DNA of 27,953 bases, taken from Deltaproteobacteria bacterium RIFOXYA12_FULL_61_11. Lineage in GTDB: Bacteria > Bdellovibrionota_F > JAHFAK01 > YA12-FULL-61-11. The position numbers were made by a program, and so were the translations under genes. Positions 11,143 to 17,477 of the stretch are shown here, one piece after another (positions within the stretch are counted from its first letter, which is position 1; every line of letters starts with the position of its first letter). The stretch covers positions 1,445-29,397 of the forward strand of contig MGSU01000300.1 of NCBI GenBank assembly GCA_001799195.1, written 5' to 3'. The notes beneath the pieces are model-generated. The model did not search any database. It saw only the letters and a list, made by a program, of their open reading frames with translations, and was not told the DNA's origin.

Positions 11143-11876
11143 GGCTGGTCCATCCTCGAAGCAAGGACCAACTCGATCCGTCCGGCGCGGGGGGGAGCGA
11201 GGGTTAGGGCGAGCGAGGGCGGTGAAGCGCTTTCGCGGGTCAAGAGCTTGGCCAGGCGTCGGAGCAAGTCTTCGGCCTCGGTCAAGGGGCTGAGCGGACA
11301 GGGGGTCGCCGGCGGGCACTGGTCCGCGCTCGGGTCTGCCGGAGCGGCCACCGGGGGAGAGTCGGCGCTGACCTCGTTCTCGGGAAGCGGCTGCACGGAG
11401 AGTCCCCAGGACAGGTTGTCGCCGCTCGAGGCGGCCATGGCCTTGACCAGCTCGCGCAAGAGGAAAACCCCTTTCGCGCTCGGACCGCTCGGGCCGAGGA
11501 AATAGGCATCGGCGAGGACCAGGCGTTCGCAGGCGTCGGCACCCCGCTGGTACCAGAGATCGGGGGTACCATCGCCGTCGTAATCAAAACCGCCGGAGGA
11601 CGCATCGTAGGCGGTGCGCAAGGTTGTCACGACCAAGTCTCGCAGGGGAGTAAGCTCCTGCGGTTCTGCCGTGGCGCTACTGTCGGCGCTCGGTTCCCCG
11701 GGCGCTTCGCTCGGATCGGCGCTGGGGTCCCCGAGGAACTCGGGTTCACCGGAAGGAGCAGGAACTCGAGTAGTGTTCTCGCTCTTGTCGACGAGGGAAA
11801 AGACGATGGCCAGGAGGAAGAGCAGTAGGGCAAGCTCGAAGGCCAGTGGGGGCAGGTGACGCATGGCCGGCCTCAT
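11139..11876 (-). CDS. MotB/ZorB-like membrane-anchored protein (tentative)
   Basis: The 245 residues start with one membrane helix (about 9-29, PPLAFELALLLFLLAIVF) with an acidic residue, E14, near its start. MotB, ExbD and ZorB have their proton-carrying Asp at this place. A Pro/Ser/Glu-rich linker (35-75) follows, then an Asp-rich loop FDYDGDGTPDLW (97-108) that could bind calcium. The C-terminal domain begins RLVLADAYFLGPSGPSAKG and ends in GRIELVL, which could be a degenerate OmpA-like peptidoglycan-binding fold, but its TD and NxxLSxxRA hallmarks are absent. ATGA overlaps on both sides couple it to the channel gene and to the helical gene. Assignment rests on topology and gene order. 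Confidence 0.6.
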   Translation of the reverse strand: MRPAMRHLPPLAFELALLLFLLAIVFSLVDKSENTTRVPAPSGEPEFLGDPSADPSEAPGEPSADSSATAEPQELTPLRDLVVTTLRTAYDASSGGFDYDGDGTPDLWYQRGADACERLVLADAYFLGPSGPSAKGVFLLRELVKAMAASSGDNLSWGLSVQPLPENEVSADSPPVAAPADPSADQCPPATPCPLSPLTEAEDLLRRLAKLLTRESASPPSLALTLAPPRAGRIELVLASRMDQP

Positions 11877-13099
11877 TCGATCGGAGTGGTCAGCTTAGGG
11901 GAATCTTCCTCGAGCACCTCGTCTTCGGCGTCGATCAAGGGGGTGGGGCGTCCCGAGGGCGAGCGGCGGCGGCCCTCGTTCTCGCGGCGGGGGAGGCTCT
12001 CTTTGGGGAGTGGAGGCGTGGAAGCCTCGGCCATGATTTTTACGGCTCTCTTGACCTCGCCGAGCACCACATCCTCGCGTTTGAGGAATTCCTCGATCAG
12101 GTCGACCCGGGCGGTCTCATTTTTGGTCAGCTCTTCGCGGAGATCGAGCAGCAATTTGTTCTGGGCTTCGAGGTGTTCGTAGAGTTCCTCGACCCTGGCA
12201 TTGAAGTGGTGGTGGTTCTCGAAGATCTTCTCGTCGATGGCGAAGAAGCGTTCCAGGACCTCGTTGACGTCATCCTTGTAGGCCAAGAGGCGCTCGGTGC
12301 CTTTCTCGAAGGCATCGACGAAGATGGTCAGTTTCTCCTGCTCGACTTGCACGTTCTTGGAAGCATTGTGCAGGAGTTCGGCCGCCGCGACCGAATCGCG
12401 GGCCGCTTGTTCGAGTTTGCCCGAGGCTTGCCTGAGCAAATCGAAGAGGTCCTCGCTCCAGGCGAAGAGGCGATTGACTTCTTCGTGGGTGGTGTCGCGC
12501 AGGTAGCGAGGCAGGAGCTCGTGTTGGATCAGACCGTCGAACTCGCGGCGATTGCCGGTCGCAATGCTGTCCCGGAATGCCCGGAAGGGAGCCAGGACAA
12601 GCAAGCCGGCCACGGCCCAACCGAGGCTGGAGAGGGCGCCGAGCAGGGCGGAGCCTGTCTCGAGATCTCCTCCGGTTTTCGCAGAGAGCGCGGTGAAGAG
12701 GTTGAAGCAAGCGCCGAGAAGACCGGCGGCCATGATGGCGCGGGTAAGCAGTTCCAGCCCAGGGGCCTGGTCACTCAAGGCCAACGGGAGGTTCGTGCTC
12801 GAGGGTGTGTTCTTCCCCCGGAGTAGGCCGAGCCGGTGGAGTTGTTCCAGGGTGGTCGCGAGCAGGTTGTCTTTGCCGACCAAAGACCTGGCTTCATCAT
12901 GGTATTCCTGGAGGCTGCGATTCAGGGGGATGGTGCGGAGCAGCTCTCCTCGGGCGAGGATCTTGCGTTCTCCGAGGCCGGTCATGACCTGGACGAGCGC
13001 GAGCAGCACCCCGACCAGGGTGAAGGCGGCGATGAGGACGACGGGGATGAACACCGCCAAGTCGCTGCCCGGCAGTAGGAAGGTGACCAACTGATCCAT
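11873..13099 (-). CDS. MotA/TolQ/ExbB-like channel protein with coiled-coil tail
   Basis: The 408 residues have ExbB-like topology: membrane helix 1 at about 13-40, a cytoplasmic stretch at 41-115, helix 2 at about 118-139 (IMAAGLLGACFNLFTALS), a short loop, helix 3 at about 151-172 (ALLGALSSLGWAVAGLLVLA), then about 235 cytoplasmic residues. That tail is charged and heptad-like (KLEQAARDSVAAAELLHNAS...) and ends in a basic/acidic disordered region. The GLLG and Gly-rich helix pair are typical of the proton-channel superfamily, and the long coiled-coil tail is what distinguishes ZorA from MotA and ExbB. The ATG at 13099 has GGAGG eight bases upstream; an ATG two codons earlier is too close to it. 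The stop overlaps the MotB-like gene. A close homologue cannot be named. Confidence 0.7.
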   Translation of the reverse strand: MDQLVTFLLPGSDLAVFIPVVLIAAFTLVGVLLALVQVMTGLGERKILARGELLRTIPLNRSLQEYHDEARSLVGKDNLLATTLEQLHRLGLLRGKNTPSSTNLPLALSDQAPGLELLTRAIMAAGLLGACFNLFTALSAKTGGDLETGSALLGALSSLGWAVAGLLVLAPFRAFRDSIATGNRREFDGLIQHELLPRYLRDTTHEEVNRLFAWSEDLFDLLRQASGKLEQAARDSVAAAELLHNASKNVQVEQEKLTIFVDAFEKGTERLLAYKDDVNEVLERFFAIDEKIFENHHHFNARVEELYEHLEAQNKLLLDLREELTKNETARVDLIEEFLKREDVVLGEVKRAVKIMAEASTPPLPKESLPRRENEGRRRSPSGRPTPLIDAEDEVLEEDSPKLTTPIE

Positions 13100-13160
13100 G
13101 CCCATTTCCTCCAGGGGGATCGATGTGTGACGCCTCGATCGGGGTCGAGAGCGGGAGGGG

Positions 13161-13189
13161 ATTATGCAGCATGCACGGAGAAAAGGGAA
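13161..13189 (-). promoter_or_regulatory. Possible promoter of the MotA/MotB-like operon
   Basis: On the minus strand, TTCCCT (13184-13189, three of six consensus bases) and CATAAT (13161-13166, five of six) are 17 bases apart. They lie in the 141-base gap between the radical SAM gene and the channel gene. The start would fall about 55 bases before the ATG at 13099. The -10 is good and the -35 weak. Confidence 0.33.
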
Positions 13190-13240
13190 GAGGATAGGAG
13201 ACTCGAACAAGCTTGCCGATGCTCGCTCTCTTCTGCAGTC

Positions 13241-14119
13241 TCACTCTGCTTTCGGGGCATCTTGCGCGGCGGGCCGGATTTCGACCGAACAGTGTCCGGG
13301 ACGTTGGTAGCGGTCGGTCTTGAGCTTGACGTCGCAAGGATTGCACAGACCGTGCTTGTCGCAGGGGCGGAAGACGTCTGTCAGGCCCAGTTCCGGGTCG
13401 AGGATGGAACCGATCGGTTGGAAGGCGTTGTAGAGGTCGTGGTGACAGCGAAAAATGTTGCCGCTCGGGTCGATCAGCAATTCCGAGGTCCTGCAGGTGA
13501 CGGGAACACCACTAGGCTTCCCCAGGCAGGCTTCGGGATAGCGATAGGTCCCGTGGATTGCCCCCTGGTAGGGACCGAGCAACTCTTTGATTCTAAAGTC
13601 TATGCCCTCGGATGCGAAGACCCGTGCGGCTTCATCGAGAAGGGTTGGGGCGTCGGGTAGACGGACCGAATAGAGACCGAGGTCGAAGCCCGCATCGCGC
13701 AGTCGGCGGACTTTGGCGGTAAGGGTGCGGAGTTCGTCGTGGCGGGGGTGGTAGCTGATTCTGATCGGTGCGTAGGGGCCGGTTCGTCGGAAACGGGTCG
13801 GATCGACGCGGTCGAGGAAGGGAGCGAGGTCGAAGGTCAAAGAGGTCAGGAGGTCGATCTTGTACTCGGCTGGAAGGTCCTCGAGCAGGGTGCAGAAACC
13901 CGGATGTCGACCCGGATCTCCTCCTTGGAGGGTGATGGGTAGATCATGCAGTTGCACACGCTTGAAGAAGGTGAGCCATTCCGCGGCGCCAAGTTGCGGT
14001 CTCGGTTTGAAGGAATAGCGATTGATCTGGTTGATGCAGTAACTGCAGCACAAGCCGCAGGCGAAGGTGAGGAAAACCCCGAAATAATTGTAACGAGGTG
14101 GGAGGAGGACCGGGTTCAT
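13241..14119 (-). CDS. Radical SAM protein with SPASM-like C-terminal cysteines
   Basis: The 292 residues contain the radical SAM cluster motif C-x3-C-x2-C at C21, C25 and C28 (CGLCCSYC), and LQGGDPGRHPGF in place of the usual GGEP strand. The C-terminal third holds seven further cysteines (198, 209, 225, 253, 259, 262, 277), including RCHHDLYNAFQPIGS and CDKHGLCNPC. This is the spacing of a SPASM or twitch domain that binds an auxiliary iron-sulfur cluster. Such enzymes often modify peptides or assist maturation. No small precursor peptide is evident nearby, so the substrate is unknown. The ATG at 14119 has no strong ribosome site. It sits 94 bases after the HD-GYP gene in the same direction. 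Confidence 0.85.
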   Translation of the reverse strand: MNPVLLPPRYNYFGVFLTFACGLCCSYCINQINRYSFKPRPQLGAAEWLTFFKRVQLHDLPITLQGGDPGRHPGFCTLLEDLPAEYKIDLLTSLTFDLAPFLDRVDPTRFRRTGPYAPIRISYHPRHDELRTLTAKVRRLRDAGFDLGLYSVRLPDAPTLLDEAARVFASEGIDFRIKELLGPYQGAIHGTYRYPEACLGKPSGVPVTCRTSELLIDPSGNIFRCHHDLYNAFQPIGSILDPELGLTDVFRPCDKHGLCNPCDVKLKTDRYQRPGHCSVEIRPAAQDAPKAE

Positions 14120-14213
14120 GGTGGACCGGGGTGAGAAGACAAGAGCAATCCCGGGGTTACTCTGTCACTGGTAGGTGACGACATCGAGTTCGGAGCATCA
14201 TGCGAGGTGGTAC

Positions 14214-15392
14214 TCACGTGAAGAGGTCCTCTTCCTGGGATCGGAGTTGATCGACCGGGATCAGTCCGCGTTCAGTGATTTCGCCGTGCTCGGCGAGGGC
14301 TAACAAGAAGGTGTCGACGATGCGCGGGTCGAAGCGGGTGCCGCGACTATTATAGAGGTAACCCTTGACCGATTCCGGAGAGGATCGATCGTAGATATTG
14401 GCGGGATAGAGCAGAGAATCGTAGGCATCGATCACGGCGACGATCCTGGCACCGAAGGGGATGTCCTCCCCGGCCAAGCCGTCGGGCCAGCCTTTGCCGT
14501 CGTAGCGTTCGTGATGGCTGCGAATGATCGCTGCCACGGTGGAGAACTTGGGATCCTTGCCGACGAGGTTCTGGCCGATCTGGCTGTGTTGCTTGATGAG
14601 TCGTTTTTCGTCCTCGGAGCAGAGGGAAAACTTCTTCCGAGAGAGGATCTTGGGCAAGCCGATGAGCCCGAGATCGTGTAGCAGAGCTGAGAACTCGACG
14701 TGATTGCGATCCTTTTCCTCGAGGTCGAGCTTGGCGCAGACCAACCTCGCCAGCTCGGCCACGCGTTTGGCGTGTTGCATGAGCCAGGGGTCGAACACCT
14801 CGAGCAAACTCGAAAATATTTCAATAGATTTCAGGTAATTGAGATTGCTTTCCTCGTAGAGCTTCTTGAGGGCTCGATTCTTGAGTTCGATCTCCTTGGT
14901 TTTCTCGAGCAGAGCTTGGTTCTGGACCTTGGTCAGATCGAAGAGTTTGCGGTTGATTGCGGCTAGCTGGAAACGGTCTACGGCTTCGCGGATGATGGCT
15001 CGTATCTCTTTACCATTCCAGGGTTTGATGATGTAGCGGTAGATGCCGCCTTTGTTGATGGCCTCGATGGCAATGTTGGCTTCGTTGTAAGCTGTGAAGA
15101 GGATGCGCACGGTATCCGGATAGAGTTTTTGGGTGATGGCTAAGAGGTCGATGCCGTTCATCTTGGGCATCAGGTAGTCGGCCACGATCACGGCGAAGGT
15201 GTGTTTCCCGAGGAGCTGCAGGGCCTCGTCGCTGCTCTCGGCGGTGAACACCTCGTAGGGATCGACCTTGAGTTGTCTGGCCAGGGCGACGTGGACGTTG
15301 CGCTCGTCGTCGACCACCAGGACGCGGTGGGCTCTCGCGGAAGGTTCAGGTTCGCTCATGACCGGCTCATTTCTCGGTACTCGATCGCTCAT
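14214..15392 (-). CDS. Response regulator with HD-GYP domain (RpfG-like)
   Basis: An N-terminal receiver domain (about 23-140) has the acidic pair D28/D29, phosphoacceptor D72 in VADYLMP, T100 and K123 in IIKPW. A helical linker (about 140-185) leads to an HD-GYP domain with HAKR at 207-210, the HD pair H239-D240 in LLHDLGLIGLPK, and HHERYDGKGWPDGL at 293-306. The family tripeptide GYP is GWP here, a conservative change. HD-GYP enzymes hydrolyse cyclic di-GMP or related cyclic dinucleotides, so the protein probably links a sensor kinase to second-messenger turnover. No partner kinase is in the window. The ATG at 15392 is kept because GGAG lies about ten bases before it; an ATG at 15359 is an alternative. 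Confidence 0.93.
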   Translation of the reverse strand: MSDRVPRNEPVMSEPEPSARAHRVLVVDDERNVHVALARQLKVDPYEVFTAESSDEALQLLGKHTFAVIVADYLMPKMNGIDLLAITQKLYPDTVRILFTAYNEANIAIEAINKGGIYRYIIKPWNGKEIRAIIREAVDRFQLAAINRKLFDLTKVQNQALLEKTKEIELKNRALKKLYEESNLNYLKSIEIFSSLLEVFDPWLMQHAKRVAELARLVCAKLDLEEKDRNHVEFSALLHDLGLIGLPKILSRKKFSLCSEDEKRLIKQHSQIGQNLVGKDPKFSTVAAIIRSHHERYDGKGWPDGLAGEDIPFGARIVAVIDAYDSLLYPANIYDRSSPESVKGYLYNSRGTRFDPRIVDTFLLALAEHGEITERGLIPVDQLRSQEEDLFT

Positions 15393-15437
15393 CGTAGTCC
15401 AACTCCATCGGAATGCAAGCTCTTCGCGATCAGTCCT

Positions 15438-17399
15438 TTACCTCGTGCCGGCAGGAGCGTGTTCCGGGTTACGGCCGAAGAGGAGGAGAAGCCCGACCAT
15501 ACCCGCGAGCCCCAACACGTGGCAGAGCCAGAGCGGAACCCCCAGGGCCATGGGAAGATACCCGGTCAGAAGGGCTAAACCCATGCAACTCAGAGCATAG
15601 GGCATCTGGGTCCGTACATGATCGAGGTGATCGCAACTGCTGGCGATGGAGGACAGGATCGTGGTGTCGGAGACCGGACTGCAATGGTCACCGAAGATGG
15701 CCCCGTCGAGCACTGCGGCCATGGTCAAGATGATCATTGGCATGCCCCCCTGGTGCCAGGCCAGAGGACCTAGGGTCGGCAACAGGAGCGCCATGGTTGT
15801 CCAGGAGGAGCCGGTGCTGAAGGCGATCAGGCTGGCGAGGACGAACGTCAGGAGGGGGAGGAAAAGAGGAGGGACGAGCTCGCCGAGCGAGGCATAGAGG
15901 AAGTGGGCCGTGCCGACCGCCTCGGTGACCGAGGCCAGACCCCAGGCCAGGATGAGAATGACGAAGGCCAGGTACATGGCCTTGCACCCATCCCAGACCG
16001 TGCGCAGCGCCTCGGATAGCCCGAGCAAACGTTGACCAAGGGCGAGCAGGATGGCGCAGAGCAGGCCGGCGACTCCGGCTCCGGCCAAGACGTAGTTCGA
16101 GTTCTGGGTGTTGGCCAGGACCGTGCGATACAGAGAGAAGGAGAAGAGCGAATGGGAGCCATCCCGGAGGAGTTCGGGTAAGCCTCCGTCGAGGAGCAAT
16201 CCCCCGATGGTGCCGCCCACCACAACGAGTATTGGCAGGAACGCATTGTACCAACGGGCGGGAATGCCGGGCTTCACCTCGATGGCCTCGAAGTCTTGGC
16301 TGGTCATGGGTTTGGCGCCGTCGCGAAGGACCTTGCCCTCGTGGGCCGAGCGATGTTCCGCCCGGAACATCGCTCCGAAGTCACGGCTAAGGAAGACGTT
16401 GAGGGCGACGAACGCGAGCGTGAAGAGACAATAGAACCGCAAGGGGATCATCTGTATGAAGGCACCGTAGGCGTCGGCCGAGATCGAGAGGTCGGCGAAA
16501 ACGTCGCCGATCAGGCCGTTCTGATAGCCGATCCAGGTCGAGATGATGGCCAGGGCCGCGACCGGCGCGGCGGTGGAATCGACGAGATAGGCCAATTTCT
16601 CGCGCGAGATCCGGTAGCGGTCGGTCAGGGGACGCATGGTGGTGCCGATGACCATGGTGTTGGCGTAATCGTCGAAGAAGATTGCTCCGCCCATGGCCGC
16701 GGTCCAGATGCGCGCAGCTCGTGCGTTACGGGCATGGTGCACGACGTGGTCGATCACGCCGCGAATTCCTCCGGCTCGGGTCATCACCGCGACCATGGCG
16801 ATGATGCTGGCGGTAAAGACGAAAATGGTGCCATGGAAGGAATCGAAGAGGGGCTTCAGGAGAAAGTCAGCCACCGTACTATAGATGGCCAGGAAGGGAT
16901 TGAACCGATTGACGATAAGGGCTCCGAAGGCTATCCCGAAGAGGAGTGAGAGGACCATGCGGCGGGTGACGATTGCCAGGAACACCGCCAGGAGCGGTGG
17001 CAATACCGCCAGCCACGAGGGCAGGCGCTCACGCAGCAAGAATTCCAGAGAGACCGTGCCTTTCTGGGGTGTGAGGGGTTTGACGAGGGCGTGGAGTCGC
17101 AGCTCTTCTCCTTCCTCCGAGAGGGTCAGTTCGAGGGTGTCGGCGCTACTATCCCGAGAGAGGAGAGCGGTTCTCTCCCTCAGCGCGGCAGTCAGCATCT
17201 CGTGGTGCGGACCGATGGCGTTGACAGTGAAGGTGGGGGTCTCTCCGGTGTCTTCAGTCAGTTTGTGCTCGAGTTGCTCGACCAGGGCGTGCAGTTCGGT
17301 CTTCACCAGATAGTCCCGGTCACACGGAAGGAGGTAGGAACCGAGGGCGATGAGCCCGATCAACGCGGCGGCGGATAGGAGAGTAGTCATTCTCTTCAA
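15438..17399 (-). CDS. NhaC-family Na+/H+ antiporter with extra N-terminal domain
   Basis: The membrane part (about 130-640) carries the NhaC/MleN signature: IFFDDYANTMVIGTTMRPLT, then REKLAYLVDSTAAPVAALA near residues 240-280, and a second half with FSTGSSWTTMALLLPTLGPL and IFGDHCSPVSDTTILSS. About eleven hydrophobic segments are visible. The protein should exchange sodium for protons, or a substrate for a coupled ion, across the inner membrane. At 653 residues it is longer than usual because residues 1-130 add a membrane segment and about 100 periplasmic-type residues (YLVKTELHALVEQLEHKLTE). The first codon is TTG at 17399 with GGTGA nearby; an ATG at 17390 is possible. It lies 45 bases upstream of the HD-GYP gene. 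Confidence 0.9.
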   Translation of the reverse strand: MKRMTTLLSAAALIGLIALGSYLLPCDRDYLVKTELHALVEQLEHKLTEDTGETPTFTVNAIGPHHEMLTAALRERTALLSRDSSADTLELTLSEEGEELRLHALVKPLTPQKGTVSLEFLLRERLPSWLAVLPPLLAVFLAIVTRRMVLSLLFGIAFGALIVNRFNPFLAIYSTVADFLLKPLFDSFHGTIFVFTASIIAMVAVMTRAGGIRGVIDHVVHHARNARAARIWTAAMGGAIFFDDYANTMVIGTTMRPLTDRYRISREKLAYLVDSTAAPVAALAIISTWIGYQNGLIGDVFADLSISADAYGAFIQMIPLRFYCLFTLAFVALNVFLSRDFGAMFRAEHRSAHEGKVLRDGAKPMTSQDFEAIEVKPGIPARWYNAFLPILVVVGGTIGGLLLDGGLPELLRDGSHSLFSFSLYRTVLANTQNSNYVLAGAGVAGLLCAILLALGQRLLGLSEALRTVWDGCKAMYLAFVILILAWGLASVTEAVGTAHFLYASLGELVPPLFLPLLTFVLASLIAFSTGSSWTTMALLLPTLGPLAWHQGGMPMIILTMAAVLDGAIFGDHCSPVSDTTILSSIASSCDHLDHVRTQMPYALSCMGLALLTGYLPMALGVPLWLCHVLGLAGMVGLLLLFGRNPEHAPAGTR

Positions 17400-17430
17400 G
17401 GTGTCACCGACGTGGGAGTTGTGAGTAAGA

Positions 17431-17463
17431 GCGAGAAAAGCGGGGAGCCGGTCGGCTCCCCGC
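17431..17463 (-). terminator. Rho-independent terminator of the Cys-rich repeat gene
   Basis: A perfect 10-bp stem (GCGGGGAGCC at 17440-17449 against GGCTCCCCGC at 17454-17463) with a four-base loop is followed on the minus strand by TTTT. It begins 15 bases after the stop at 17478 and separates this gene from the antiporter gene. Confidence 0.88.
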
Positions 17464-17477
17464 GGGAACTCAACCGG

